Positions 44,151 to 58,689 are shown, counted from the first letter of the stretch. The stretch: 64,000 nucleotides of DNA from Nosema muscidifuracis (GCA_028335825.1 JAIOKI010000006.1:558001-622000), one strand, 5' to 3'. A program made the numbers and translations. Notes: a model not told the origin generated them from the sequence alone.

Positions 44151-46799
44151 ATTTGTATCATTAAGCATATATTTTTAATTAAATAACTTTTTTATAAAGA
44201 TACAATATATTTCATATTTAATACATCTAAATAGTAGAATAAGAAACATTATTTAATTAATCAATTAATTTACAAAAAATATATTGTATATTTATAAAAT
44301 ATACTTTTTATACATACACTTAGTTAAATAGATCATTTAGCATAAGAAATCATCAAATAAATTAAAATTATAGAAAATATTAATTTATTCAAAATTATTT
44401 TAGAGGGATATTTTTTAACTGAAATAAAATTGGGGAGTAAAAAAATAAATTATCTGTTTATTTATAATAATAATTCAATTAACAAAGTATAATATACACT
44501 AATACGATAATAAAAATATATAAAAATAATGATGAAATTTTATAATTATAGAATTCTGTAATATTCATGAGATGATATCTGACATATATTTTAGAAATAG
44601 AAGAAAATATTTAGAAAAATTAAACTGACAGAATGATTGATTTAATCACAAATTATGATAAATATAAGATTTTTTGATTCTTATTGTTTTAAAATACTTG
44701 TATTATATAAAAGGTTGGAATTATAAAATTATTAATAAAAATGAATATTAAAAAGAACAAGATATTACAGAAGTTATATCACTAATTTATAATCATGATA
44801 AATTATTAATAAATTTCATATAAAATGTAACTTTAATTAGTGTAATTTTTTGAATAATTTCTATGTCGTTCATGATGTGAAAATAAATACTATTGATGCT
44901 TTAATTTACAAGATTTATTAGAAGTTCTAGATATTGTAAAATATTGAGATATATCTATGATTTATGTAAATACATAAAAATTTAAAATATTAAAGTATCT
45001 TTCTTATGTTATTAATTGAAATATATCATGTAAATATTTTATTATTTTATCATATATAAAAGTAATATCTAAAGAATAAAAGACATAAATTTGAAATAAC
45101 GGTAAAAAATTAAGAAAAGTCAATTATTATAAATAAAAAGAGAAATTATTCTAATACACAATATTAGAGATAAAATATAAAAAAGTTAAAAATTTATAAT
45201 TCCTGTAGATAATTGAAATAAAATGAAAATATTTTTAATAAAATATTTGTATATATTTAGAGTATAAATATTGCTAAATCATTAATTCTTGTATCTTGTA
45301 CTTTCTTCTATTATCAGTCATCCTATACACATTAGATTGTATTAAATTGAGTCTACAGTCCTTATAAAAATTATGATATTCTTTCTTATACAAGAATAAT
45401 ATCTAATAAGTATAGATATTACAAAAAATGATATAAGTAAAATAGATCATGATATTCTAATACTATATAATATAAAAATATATGATGAAGTATAAATATT
45501 CTTTATGTATAAGAAAAGTATAGATTAGAATATATAATTTAATAATATACTATTTTCTGTGTAAAATTACTTTGATCCTCTAATATTCTAATTATATCTA
45601 AATTATTGAAATATACTTAATAAAGATCTGACATAATTTTAATCTAAAAATCTATTTATGATAATGATACTTAATATAAAGAAAGAAATATAAATTTTAA
45701 GACATTTATCATAAACTGTGTACAATGTTGATTAAATAAGTCGAGTCATACTAAATTTTCTTTATTCATTGATTCTATGAGATATCAAAAAATGATCTTA
45801 TTTAAGAGGGATAAAAAATATTATTAGATTTAATTGTCAATGATATATACAAATAGTAGTTTAGTAAGATATAAGAAATTTTTTATCAATAATAATTATT
45901 TGATAGATATTTTATATATTCTATTTTATGATTGATTGAACTTCAATGAAGACATTATATGACACATCTATAAATTAATTAGTGATTCAAAAAAGAATAC
46001 TAAAATATTTATTTATGATGTTATTTAGATGATAGAATTATATTATTATATTTAAATATAGATTTCATTTTTATGAGTTATTTATATATAGATTTAAATT
46101 CAAGTTAATAAGGGTTCAAGAATTATATTTATAGTAAAGAATGTTTAATCTCACAATAGTATTGAATATAAGAAATTTATACTCAATAATTTTAGTTAGA
46201 AAAGTTTTGTAAATACTTAATTAAAATTATATATATTTAAATAATTGAATATTTTTATATCTTAATACTAATTATTAGATCAATTATTTTTGTTACTTGG
46301 ATTATAATGTATTATTTTAAGAATAAACAAATAATTATAAAGTAAGTTAATATTCTAAAATAAAAACTGTATTCGACAAAATACAATTCATATTTTACTA
46401 AATAAACAATTTAATAATTACATCATTAAAATATCTTTTCATAATATGTACATTATATAACATAATGATGATAAGAAAATTTGACAAACTAATAGCTAAA
46501 TACTTTTATATGCTAATACATCTAAAAATCTCATGCCTAAAATTGATGTAAAATACACAGGTATTATGATGAAATATTTAGACTTTTGATCGTCTTCTAT
46601 TTCATTTGATGAATATGTTAAAAAATAGAATTATAATATATAAGAAACTTAAAATAAAATAATCTTGTATCTATTTTTTTAATCTTCTTCATTTGTAAAA
46701 CATTCAAATTGTCTTTAAGATTACTATTTTTCAGTTATTAAGAAATGAAACAATGAAACGATATCTTTAAAATATCTTATATTAAAATTTATATGTAGT
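44151..46799. other. Gene-free AT-rich region
   Basis: 2.6 kb without gene-length frames, CCC signals or certain transposon motifs. Possibly very old transposon debris. Confidence 0.35.
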
Positions 46800-47345
46800 A
46801 TATTTTTCAGATTTATAATTATTAGTATCTATACACAGATCATCAATTTCTTTAATAATTTTAATCTTAGCTTCTTTAACGTTATGATCATAAGCATTGG
46901 ATATTATCAATTTTAAAAGATTAACAAAATCTTACGTATGTATCTTAATTTAAATTAATATTCATATCGAATAATGATAATTCTTCTATACACTAGTTAT
47001 TACAATAATATAAACTTTTCATAGATTTTAATAAACACTAAAAATAACTCATTATAAATTACATATAATTATTTATTACTTAATTTTACACATTATTATT
47101 GCATATCTAATACTATTTTATAAATTCTTCATAAGCTATTAATGCCTAATAATTGATTCTTACAATATTATTTTTGATTGAGTCTTCAATTTCACTATAT
47201 TCTTTATTTCTATTATTAGTATCGGTATTTCAGAATCAATTGAAGATAATTCTGATGTACTATTTTTGACTAGATCATCTTATTCTAGATTGATCACATT
47301 ATCAGAATTTAGTATATTTTGATTTTCTTGTGAATTCATATGAAT
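46800..47345 (-). pseudogene. Worn minus-strand gene of unknown family
   Basis: Coding-like minus-strand pieces appear in order: MNSQENQNILNSDNVINLE at about 47,340-47,285, LSSIDSEIPILIIEIK near 47,200-47,245, and NAYDHNVKEAKIKIIKEID followed by LCIDTNNYKSEKY at about 46,915-46,815. The Lys/Asn/Glu-rich helical style resembles the secreted genes of this window, but there is no leader, no CCC signal and no alignable motif. Several stops lie between the pieces. Confidence 0.3.
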
Positions 47346-49129
47346 CTTAATAATCTCTTTTTAACATTTCAAATTAATTATTATTTACCATTGATAGGAC
47401 TGATTAGTTTTCTTATTAAAATTTAATATTTTTAGTTCATTATCAGAAGTTTATGTGTAATATTTCTGTTATATGAAATTATTCATATAATCTAAAAATT
47501 ATTAGCTAGATATTTATACCTTATTAAAAGTATTTAAATTAAATATCATGTTATAGATTAAGTGTATTTGATAATGATAATCGTTTAGAATTAAAAATCT
47601 AAGAAAATGATAAATTAACTATTTTTAAAGATGATATAAATAAATCAATTTCTTATCAAATGATTTACATAAACTATGTTTATATTTATATCTCTGATTT
47701 ACTAAAAAATACAAGGAGGCTTTATCAAATAAGAAGACTGAGAACATGTGAACATTTAATAATTGTATAAGACTGAAGTAATTACTTTACTTAAAATAAG
47801 AATAAATTGTGAGTATAAGGAGAAGAATATATCGTATACGCTTAAATTTATAATGATATGTAACTATTAAAATTCATAAGATTAAATTTTATTGATGAAT
47901 CTTCTTATGCTATTAAATAAAATTATTTTACCTAAGAACTAGAAGTATCAGATAAATTATTAATTATAGTATCTTCAACAGAAAAGTGATTTTCTAGTCA
48001 TTGATAAGTTAAGTATTGAATAAATAATAATAGACAAATAAGAAATTATATTATAGAAATAAAATATATGATCATAAAACGTTAAGTAAATAAATTAAAT
48101 TATACTAATTAAACAAATTTGTAATAGAATCAGTAATAACATAAAAAATAATATATATTTCATAATACACTTTTTGTCATAAAATTTGATTTCTATTCTA
48201 TAAATATGATAATGATTAATCTTATAAACTTTCAGTATACATAGATTTATTTTTATTGAATTTTACACAGTCTATCTATTTAACTAAGTAAAGATAAATA
48301 TAACATGATATAATTACTATGTCAATGATTCTATTAATAAATAATATTTTTACATTTATCAAATACTGAAATACATTCATAAACTATTTATATTAAATTC
48401 AAGATAAAATACATATACTAACATTAATCTTTAATATATAATAAAATTAAAAACAGTATTATATACTTTTATTTATTTTTTAATATATATAATCTAAATT
48501 CAAGTTTTATCTATGAGGAAAAAATAATATATTAATAATTAATCTGACATAATTAAAATTATTTAAAAAAGTTTTTTATAATTGTGTGTAGATAATATGA
48601 TATACAAGATGAAATCAAAGATAAAACTATATTCTATTAATTAATAATTAAAATAAGAAGATACTTGTTTTTTTCATTATAAATAAACATATTCATAGTC
48701 TTTGTAAATTAAAACATTTAATTATTTATATTGAATTATCGTATTAAGTACAAAGTAATTGGTACTTCATTCAGAAATATTCACCCATAACTGAAGATAA
48801 TATGATTGGTTATAATCATATATAAATTCATATATAAGCATAAGGATAACTTTTGATTTCAATGACATAAATAAACCTTTAGTATATGATATAATTGAAT
48901 TATCATAATATTAGACAAAGAATTTAAAGAAATCAATAAGCTTGAAATATATAGATGGTTCAAAATAATGAATAATGTAGACAAAATTAAGTAAATCTGA
49001 TTATGAAATAATAAATTGTCACAGAAGTATTTAAAGTTTTGTAGAAAACCACATATGAGAAATAGAAAATGTTTCTTAAAAATGAATAGATGTTGTTGAT
49101 ATTTATAAGTCATTATAAAGAAAAAACAA
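47346..49129. other. Gene-free AT-rich region
   Basis: No supported gene. An 84-codon minus-strand frame at 48,859-49,113 has the composition of a chance frame opposite purine-rich transposon debris. Confidence 0.35.
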
Positions 49130-50640
49130 AGATATTAGAATATATTGAAGAAGTTAGATTAAAACACGATGTATAAGATACCAGGGTATGTTTCAATAAA
49201 ATTATTATTTGTGGAGTTAGAAAAGAATATTTCATAGTAAAACATACATACTGACACTAAAAAATATACTTGAAATATATAGCAATAAAATGATTAATAA
49301 AGAGAAAATAGATGATGTAATTAATTCAAGATTTAACAAATATTCGATATATAGTAAAGAAGAATGTTTATAAAATAAGTATTAGAAATCAAGAAGAAAT
49401 TTCGATATAAAAGTAAATGTAGTATAATAAAATATTAAATGTAGAATATTTGATATATCTACAAAACTAAAAAATAAAGTAGTATTTGATACTAGCATGA
49501 TGTATATGTTCATATTATCTTCAATTTATAAAAGAGTGAAAATACCTTGAAAAGAAATTTAAGATATATATTATAAAAAGAAAGAATATTTTCTAAAGTT
49601 TTACATTATACCTTAGGGAATCATAAATAAGAACATAAAATATTCATCTAGTCTAATGATAGAAATGTAGAGAAGAATTACAATATTTTTAAAAAATATA
49701 AAGATGATATGGAAGAAGTATTAAAGTTTCTGTTATCGAAATATTATAGTATAGAATCAAAATATAAGAGTTTTATTAATCCTAATATGAGGGTGATATT
49801 AATATTAAACTTGATAGATCATAACAAAATAGTAGATATAGATAGATATAGAACATATAATTCTTAAATTAAAAGCACTAAATAATTTACTAATATAGAC
49901 TTGAAAGATGGGTATTTAATATTATGCTTTTAGAAAAAGATCTTTATAAAAACATCATTTAGATATAAACATTTATAATATGAATGAAAAGGATTAACCA
50001 TTTTTTCAGAATTATATGGATAATATTTTAAGGGGATAAAAATTTGTAAATCTTGTATTGTCTATATAGATGATATTATTATATATAGAAAATCATGAGG
50101 AACATGACATAAATTCAAAAAATTAATTAAAATTGTAGAAAATAACAATCTAACACTAAACTAAAAAAACAATATTGAGATCAGGATATGTTCTATAATC
50201 AAGAAAGATAAGTCATTAATACAAGAAATTCAAAGTTACAACAAATGAGAAAACTACATAAATGATTAATTATTGAATGAATTTTATTACTAAACGTGTA
50301 GTCATTTCCAAGCAGTTATATCATATAATAAAATGAAAGATTGATTATAATTAGAACATCAAACATGAAGAAATCTTTAAAGATATTTATGTAAACAAAT
50401 AGAATTTAACTAGACATATTATAACGATCTGTTTATATTAGAAGCATTTTATCTCAAATCTGAAATGAAGAAAAAACTCCACTAGCATAATTGAGAAGGA
50501 ATGTCTTGCAAAAGTTTAGAAAATGAAATACTTTAATTAGTATTATATAACAAAGAATTAAAAAATACAGGGATCATAAAAGAAGAAGTTGTTAATTAAG
50601 GAGAAGCATTTCTATAATTTACTAGACCTCTTCAGCTATA
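49130..50640 (+). mobile_element. Broken Ty3/gypsy-type retroelement fossil (reverse transcriptase)
   Basis: The clearest LTR-element fossil in the window. On the plus strand, LKDGYLI (about 49,902-49,922) is followed at the proper distance by the catalytic-loop motif YIDDIIIY (about 50,062-50,087). These are hallmarks of the palm of a Ty3/gypsy reverse transcriptase. Sequence to the left (49,130-49,740) has the same purine-rich look and probably derives from the gag-protease side. Sequence to the right could be the RNase H side. No terminal repeats are recognisable. It is old and broken in many places. Confidence 0.6.
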
Positions 50641-50950
50641 TTATCTAAAAAATGTATTTGAAAATTCATCATAATCTTTATATCATGAATTTAATAATTT
50701 CATAATTTTAATAATGATTGACTTAATTTCATTATTATAAAATAGATATTATCTCAGCATAAATTCATCATCTATAAATGTTTCATCAAATTTATAATTC
50801 ATTATCAATATATTATAAATGCTATCAAATATAAGTTGAATTATTTCTTTATTGATCAGTCATCTGTTGTTTTTCTTTATAATATAAATTAAGATGTTTG
50901 ATATTAGAGCTTTGTATTATGTATATAAAATATCAGTAAACATAGGGGTA
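50641..50950 (-). pseudogene. Decayed minus-strand gene stump with CCCC start signal
   Basis: On the minus strand ACCCCTATG (ATG at 50,943-50,941) has the spacing of a real gene start. MFTDILYT and a stop follow, then coding-like pieces such as EIIQLIFDSIYNIL, MNYKFDETFIDDEFML and YNNEIKSIIIKIMKLLNS down to about 50,700. This looks like a lost host gene of unknown family. A link to the transposase remnant to the right, on the same strand, cannot be excluded. Confidence 0.3.
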
Positions 50951-51289
50951 ATTTTATTTTCTATTTGTTCGTTATTTCACAAAACCCTCAAAATTATTTA
51001 AAAAATAATACCATAAAAAATATTTAACATTTAATCAATTGCTCCTTTCAAACTACACAGAAGTTCTTTTGACTTAATTAGACGAGCATTAAAAGATCCA
51101 TTGTAATCTCATAATCTCGCTTTCATAATCAACATATTATTTCTTTCTATTTTGACTTTAATTCTGTAATCATTCTATTGATTTTTACTTTATTCAATAT
51201 TTGAATATCTCTGAGTATATAGAACCTCCAAAAAAGTGAAATTAATTATATTATTCAATTTTAAGAATATCATTAGTCAGCATTATTAT

Positions 51290-52230
51290 CTCCACTTGAA
51301 AAGTATTATATTTCTCTATCAAACAATGATCTACAATTTCTTTTTTACATAATTTAATAAGTTTTTATCATAAAAAATATATAAAATCATTATGTAATTC
51401 CAAGCTTCATCAATTATAACTAGAGCTGAAGAAGTGATCATCAATACCAAGTATGAAAAAATTCCATGGGTGTTATATTATGAAACAAATTCTAAATTCT
51501 GAACACATCTTCATGTAGTCTATCTACAATGAAAAGAAGCATTCCATAATTTGAGAAATTGAGAAAATCTACTAGATAATTAACCAAAAAGGATTAATTA
51601 TATTGAAGACATTAACATAAATTTATTCATTTTTATTCGAAAAACAATATACTATAGGAAAACTTTGTTTATTGAAATTTCTATTTATGACATACGCTTC
51701 ATATAACCACTTAAAAGTCTTATCAATAAAAATTCTATTTAATATTATATATCACAATTAACAATCTTCTTTTCTCGATCTAATTCTCTATTTAAGAATA
51801 GACTTCAGCCATCTGTTGAAATTAATTAATTAATATAAAAATTAGTTGAATCTTAAATGCTAGTAAATAGCATACTATTAGACATTACCCAAAATAGAGA
51901 TATTTACACTATAAATGATACATCTTGTCATTATGACAGAACCAAACTCATAATGTCACAAAGGGTTCTAAAAATACTACTATAGAATTCATTTGCTGAA
52001 ATAAATGATGAATCAACAAGTATTGCTCTATATTTGATATTAAGAAATCATTGAAATCTGTAGTTTGCATATACCCGCTACTTTATTATATAAGTTGTAT
52101 TGAAGTATTTCTAAGAGATTATTATATTGGTACCTATAAAAATAATCATCTATACAAAGACTTGTTCCTTTCTATCCATTTATCCAATGGAATTAAATAA
52201 TATAAGACTTAATTTGTCAAGTATTTTGCT
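51290..52230 (-). mobile_element. Mutator-like (MULE) transposase remnant
   Basis: Minus strand: RIFIDKTFKWLYEAYVINR (about 51,680-51,740) followed by a segment with FPIVYCFSNKNE fits the core of MULE transposases, where the first catalytic Asp lies in D-G-T-F-K and is followed by Y-x-x-Y/I-H and VPLVYALxPxK. Here D-K-T-F-K keeps the Asp. Further down, a Cys-Phe-Phe near 51,535 and VDRLHEDVFRI sit where the C-x-FHF helix of this family is expected. Frames change repeatedly and stops are frequent, so it is inactive. No terminal inverted repeats or target duplications were recognised. This is a plain DNA transposon of old age. Confidence 0.5.
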
Positions 52231-53899
52231 AAATCATCTGTTTACATATGAAGAATATTTTAATTCATTATAGTTAATTTTTTATAAGATATGTAAATTT
52301 TATATCATTATTGGTGCATTACAACAAATGTTATAAAAATTAGTTTAAAATTTAATAAATATATTAATTATTATAATTGAACTTGAATAATAAATTTTGA
52401 TCACTTTTAGTCATTAATATTTTTGTTTGTTACAAAATGAATTAACAATCTTAATTATTTTTCAGCAGATAAATTGTATTCATTTAGATATAGAATCATG
52501 TTATCAACCCTCTTAGATTTAAAGCTTCCTTTATCCTAAATTTCTTTTTATTAGTACTAAAATCCTTATAACTTGCTCTTCTGATGCTTATAAGTGTTGA
52601 TCTCTATTAAATCATCTTGATGACTTTTATCTGTATAATTTCTCAGTCTAATCATATATCTTTAATTTTTTTCTATATCATCGTTCAAAGTTTGTTATTA
52701 ACCTATCTCAAGTGAACACATACAATATAATTATTAACTTATTTTTATACATTGATGTAGTGTGATTAACTAGTATATTGTATTTATATTTCGACATTTT
52801 TAAATAATCGAAACTAGAATTAAAATATGAAATAAGTATTTAACTATAATTCAATTATTGAAATTTAATCTCAAAATATATATAATATTTTAAGTACTTT
52901 AATAGATTAGAATATTAAATTTAATTAAAAAGTGGAGGTTTAATTTAAGAATAGAATTTATTAAGTTAATATTTTTAATTTACAAACACAAGTAAAATTA
53001 AATGTATTTTTGTCTAACAACATATATTTAATCATATTAAGAAAAAATGGGATAGATATAATTAAAATCTAATTTAGACTACTTAAAATAAAATTTATAG
53101 AAATTGAATTTAATATTCGTTTAGAGACAATACACATAATTGTATGATAAACTAAAATTTATTTTATTTTGAGTTTAATAATATTTTTTAACCCCTTTAG
53201 ATATCATTTATCTTTTTTAGACTATATTTGTTTTAGAGTTTTAAAAAACGGAAAAATATAGTTAACATATAATTGTATTAAGTTATGTAATATCATTGAT
53301 TTTTAAATTTAAAGAATGGAATTAATATATTTTGCAGCTTATAAAAATGTGAATATCATTTTGAATATTCCAAAGAATCTATAAAATAAGACCTTAAAGA
53401 TTAATTGCCTTCTATTTTGTAAAAAATTATGATGACACTATGCTCTGGTTAAAGCAAACCTTTTTATAATTATTTATATATGAAATCTTTGCAATAGAAT
53501 TGATAAGATACTCATTAAAGAATAAATTTATACTTTGTCAGTTTAAAGCACAAATACCATACATTTTACAAAAATTATTAGATAAGTAGTTAATATGATG
53601 GATCAATATATTGATTGAGAAATATAGCAAATCTATAAGTTTTATATAAAGTTTACAAAAGTATTTTGTTGACATGTGTAAATATAAATAATACTAAAAA
53701 AAGAAATGTTGAAGAGTTAATTTACTTAATAACTCAACTTTCTACTCGATTACAGTTTTGACCAGTTCAACACTTATAGATATATTCTAAATAAAATTTT
53801 AAGATGGTTAATATTAAATCTCTGGAAATAAAAAGTTATTTTTTCACGTATACTCTTAAACATTTACTAAATATTATTTATTACTAATGAATTATAATA
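52231..53899. other. Gene-free region with an orphan CCCC site
   Basis: TTTTAACCCCTTTAG at 53,186-53,200 has four C in the context of a start signal but no ATG behind it. No gene-length frame is seen. A few less AT-rich patches around 52,500-52,700 may be worn transposon. Confidence 0.35.
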
Positions 53900-54560
53900 T
53901 ATAAATAATTAAAAAATATATCTACATTAAAAGACAGTTTTGATTAGACTATCTAATAGAAAATTGATTTTTTCATACTAAGATATTTGTTTAAGCAACC
54001 TAGAAAGAAATATTAACATGCATCAGAAGTGATGATTCTCAATATAATAATTTGATAGATTCAAATAAAAAAGTATATTTAAAAGACAAAATATTAATGA
54101 TAGAAGTCTATAAAATATAAAATTTTTATTATTTATAATATCTATTTCATTATAATAAAAGTTTTAAAAAAAACATCCATAAAAGAAACACTGAATTACA
54201 TAAAATTATTAGATTTATACAATATAGTAATGTATTTTTACTTTCATTTACATAAACAAAAACTGTAACATACAATCAATGAGATAATTAAAGAAGATTA
54301 TATCAGAGTTAGTTAGTGTTATTAAATGATATATAGAGACAACTCATGTTATTATTGTAGAAGACTAATTTGTGTTCGTGTTTTATATTGATTCGTTATT
54401 CTTTGAGTAAATATTTCTCCATACAAGCAAAGAAGAAAAATATGTTATTATGTCAAAGATGATTAGATTTCTATATTTTCTTAATTTCAAAGAAGTTAAT
54501 TATATAATTAGTTTAAAATATAGTAGCTTACAGATATTTATAAAATATTAATTCTATATA
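53900..54560 (+). mobile_element. Possible LTR-retroelement fossil
   Basis: A plus-strand patch near 54,430-54,550 (KEEKYVIMSKMIRFLYF) is faintly like the RNase H region of Ty3/gypsy polyproteins. The limits are uncertain. It is old and broken. Confidence 0.22.
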
Positions 54561-55121
54561 TGTTAATATTAAAAGTTTATTATTATTTATAATAAGTAAA
54601 AGAAATAGAATCAAATAATCTATATTATGAATATATTCAATTGTTAGAACTTAATATTTCATCAGAGTAATAAGATTTATTAGCTATATTAAATTATGAT
54701 ATTACCGAATTTATTTTTATCTTTAATTTTGTTTATTAAGTTAGACTCTTAACTATGAGAAAGTATATAACAACAAAAGAAAGATAAAAATAACGGAATT
54801 ATTCTAATACTTTAAAATCACAAGCATTTATTTGAAACAAGAAGATGAGATATAGAACATTAACATTAATTATCATGGGATTCTTCTATGCTTAAAAATA
54901 CCTTATATTTTGAAATATACTTGGATCAATCTTCGCCACTGGATGAATTCAAAGCAGTACAATAATGAATTTATTTTTAAATATTTCAACCATATATAAT
55001 AATAGATAGTTGATAATAATGAATTAAATCTATTTTGTATTATTTGAAAAATTAAAAATAATCAATAAATGATGAATATTAGATTAATATGATAATATCT
55101 ATAGAACTACAAAATCATAAA
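54561..55121. other. Intergenic, no gene seen
   Basis: 3' flank of the minus-strand gene at 55,122-56,449. A less AT-rich patch around 54,915-54,960 has no recognisable meaning. Confidence 0.35.
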
Positions 55122-56449
55122 TTAAAGTATTTTATTATCTTCTAATATCTTTATTACACCTTGCATTATCATGTTTGACATAAATTTAATTGCTATATTG
55201 TTGTAGAAATGACTATTAATTACTATATCATACAGGTTACGATAATCATTTGTTTGATTTTCATTTATCAAATTTAAAATTAGTCCATAGATTTCGATAT
55301 TTTCTATTAATAAATCTTTTGATTTTGTTAGATAATAATCTGAAAACAATTTTAAAATTTTATTATTTTTATATTTAAAAATACATTTTAGATTTATATT
55401 CAACTGAGGATTACAACATATAATTAAATATGATAATCTGTCGAATAAAAAATAAATATTAGTATTAATTAAATAAACTTTACCCTCTCTATAATACATT
55501 ATTATATGAAGTAAAAGTCTAATTAAACAATAAATATTATTCTTTATAAGAATATCGAAAAACATTTGTAAAGTATAATTTTGTCTAAAGAGTCTTCAAT
55601 ATTATTTATACTTTCTATTATACATGAAATTAATTTTTCTTTAGATATTTTCTTATCATTCATTTCTTGATAAACATCTTTTGTTATTTTATCTAAAAAT
55701 GAGACGTTATATTTACTAAATGAACAATAAGATAAGTTGAATTTATCCATGGTTGTGACTTTTATAATGATTCGGTATAATTCATTTTTACCATCAAAGT
55801 TGCAGAAATGTGATAGATTAAATTTACTAAAATCAAATTCTTTCATAAAGTTCATATATTTAAATATTAAATCAATACTATCATAAATATCATCAGTATT
55901 ATCAAATCTATCAATATGAAAGATTTTTGGTAAAAACTTATAGTTCTTCATTGAATTTAATAATATATCTTTATAAACTACATAAGAATTATTCTTAGTG
56001 TTTATTAAATTCAATAAATATTTTAACTGTAATTTGATTTGTTCTATATCATTATGAAACATACATATAATCTTATTGAACTTAATAAACTCATCTATTG
56101 GAATAATATTTGTGTTATTAAAATTTGAAAGATTAACTGGTTTGTTCTCATGAGATTGATTTGGTAAAGTAACAGAATTGTTATCTATATTTTGATCAAG
56201 ATTGTCAATATATGTATTTAAAGAAAGATAATCATCAATAACATTGTAACTTTCTAATATCTCATAGCGTATAACTGAATTATTTTCATAATTATCTATC
56301 TTATCAGTAATAAAATCAGATTCATCTAGAGATCCTAAATCAATGAGTATATAATCTTTACTCGGAAGGATCTCTTTTATTACATACATCTCATCAGAAT
56401 AATTTCTAGTACTAAATATAATCAAGAAGTATAAAGTTATCAAATACAT
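55122..56449 (-). pseudogene. Secreted-type protein gene split by a one-base frameshift
   Basis: Frames 56,449-55,544 and 55,565-55,122 overlap by 22 bases and together give a gene of about 442 codons. One missing T in the T-run near 55,560 would explain the break. The start is good: TATCCATAATG, a two-C variant of the start signal, precedes the ATG. A leader (MYLITLYFLIIFSTRN) is followed by an acidic, Asn-rich region (about 30-105) and a helical body with Cys residues (FHNDIEQIKLQLKYLLN, LSHCFSKYN-like stretches). The second frame continues in the same style and includes RLSYLIICCNPQLN and a helical end. No membrane helix is seen. The function is unknown. With intact leader and signal it may be a working gene if the frameshift is a consensus error; otherwise it is a recent pseudogene. 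Confidence 0.65.
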
Positions 56450-58689
56450 TATGGATATAAAATATACAAATTTATGTTATTCTTTTAATTAATCACTTAA
56501 TTAAAATATATTAATTTCTTTCAATAATCAAATTCTGAAAGCAATAAATTTATTACAATAAAACATTGAAATAATACTTTTTGTTAATAAGTGTAATTTT
56601 ATTAAGATAAATAGAAAAAATTAATTCAATTTATATGTATTTAAATAATAGAACAATTTTTCAATTAATGATAAGCTTTTCTAATATATAATATTATAAA
56701 ATTAATTTTCAAATACAATAATAATAAATTAAAACTTTAATTATCTTTTATAAATCTAGATCAAATATATGAGAATAATTTCAACTAAATAATTTTTATT
56801 GATAAATACATTAAAATACAAAATAATATTCTTTATATAAATTAGGATGATATAATAAAAAATTTACAATATGTATAGATGTAGATAAATTAGAAAACAT
56901 AAACACAGAATATGATGTCAAAAATCAGAAAATAGCTCAATTAAAGATGGAATTTCATATGAGTGGAAGAAAGTATAAAATAATATTTTTGTAACTAGTA
57001 GCTTGTTTTATGAACATAGAAGATGATTAATTTATCATTTAAATAAAAAATAATTTAAATATTATTAGTGTAAATAATACTTTCATGTTACATAAATCAG
57101 TAAAATTGTTTGAACTATTTATTTTAATAAACAAAAATTCTTTCATTTCATATTGATATTTTTGTAAATTTACAAAGTCTTTTATTTCTTATCAACTTTT
57201 TAGATTCATTAGTATAAAATATATAAATCAATATTTAATAAGTTTCTGCATATTTGTGTTAATGCTTTTATTTATTAATCTAAGTTATGTTTTTTAGTTT
57301 ATTTCTATTATTAAAAAAGAATTACAAATTAATTTATGATCAATCTAATTATTATTATAATAATAATATTAAATTTGAAACTCTTTCGAAACATAATTTA
57401 TTTAATCATCTGTAATATTTTCATTTAGATGAATTCTAAAATAAGATTATATTATCTTCAATGTAAAGAATTCTATTATTTGTCTTAAAATATAAATTTC
57501 ATAAAAACCAATGTAAGAAGATGAAACCCTATTGAAAATAAGAAATCAGAAGTTGTGAACTGAAGGGCATTTAATATATATGATATAATCCAATTAAACA
57601 AATAAAAAATAAAGATATGAACAATAACAATATTTTCTTAATATAAAGACACCATTATATTTAAACATGGTTAATATTAAGATATAAATGATTTTGAATA
57701 TATAATATAGTATGAAACAAAATAAATAGGATTATACTAAAAAAAATACCTTCTAGTCTAATCAAAAGTTCAATTAACAAATCTAATATTTTATTGAATC
57801 ATCTATCTACTTTATCATGAGATGTTTATTAATCATAATTTTAATATCATCTAATAATGGTATAGAGTAGAGACACATAGGATAATATCAGGTGAAGTAT
57901 CACATCTCTTAAATTTCTAGCATATTTATAAATAATGTTAAAGTTTGTCACTTACATATTTAATAGTGAATAACTTAAGTAGAGAAAATAATTGAAAATT
58001 AAAACTCTTCTTCATATTCTTAGTTGAATATCCAATATGACAAAAGAATATCTCGGAAAAGTCTGTAAATTATCTTGATATTTAGATGTGAAGAATGATA
58101 CTATTGTAGTATTTGTGTAAAAAATATAGTTATAAATTATATGAGAAATGATATATTTTCAACAAGAATATTTCACTTTATATATTTATCTTAAAAGCAT
58201 AAAAAAGTATCTTTCAAATTATCAGTTATTTTATATTCTTTGTATGAGTCTCTAATCTATGATTATAACAATTATAAAGAGACAGTAAATGAAGGGTTAT
58301 TTTATAAAAAAATTATTAGAAAATATTTTTACTCTACTACTTAGACATAATCTTGTTAATAAATGTTGTATTATCAAATAATTACACAAACATTTATTAT
58401 TTAATAATTATATTAATTTATTTAAGTATTAAAATACTGACTAAAGAATTGACTAAGTTATTTGAAATTAACAACTCATTAATCAAATATTCATACTAAT
58501 AAATTTATCATATAGATATTTAATATAAAATAATATTAAGTAAATTAATGATAAAAATAATTAAATAATTTATATTTAATAGATCAATTTAAGAAGATTA
58601 AAATGATATAAATTTAATATAATTATTTTACTCATACAAGAAGAAAGAAGATAAATTAAAATAAGAAAACTTAAATATTAAATATATAT
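56450..58689. other. Gene-poor region with one short coding-like patch
   Basis: At 56,861-56,996 on the plus strand an open patch FTICIDVDKLENINTEYDV continues for about 25 more residues (ending GRKYKIIFL). Its style recalls the beta stretch of the array family, but there is no leader or ATG at the right place. The rest is featureless. Confidence 0.3.

Noticed and set aside
48859-49113. 84-codon minus-strand hydrophobic frame
   Set aside because: It is opposite purine-rich debris, has no start signal, and its Phe/Leu/Ile/His mix is what such a strand gives by chance.
54915-54960. Less AT-rich patch as an RNA gene or coding exon
   Set aside because: No stem structure and no reading frame beyond about 20 codons on either strand.
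1436-55565. Programmed ribosomal frameshifting as a shared device of the genes at 829-2524 and 55,122-56,449
   Set aside because: The needed shifts are in opposite directions and the sites differ, so a common mechanism is unlikely.
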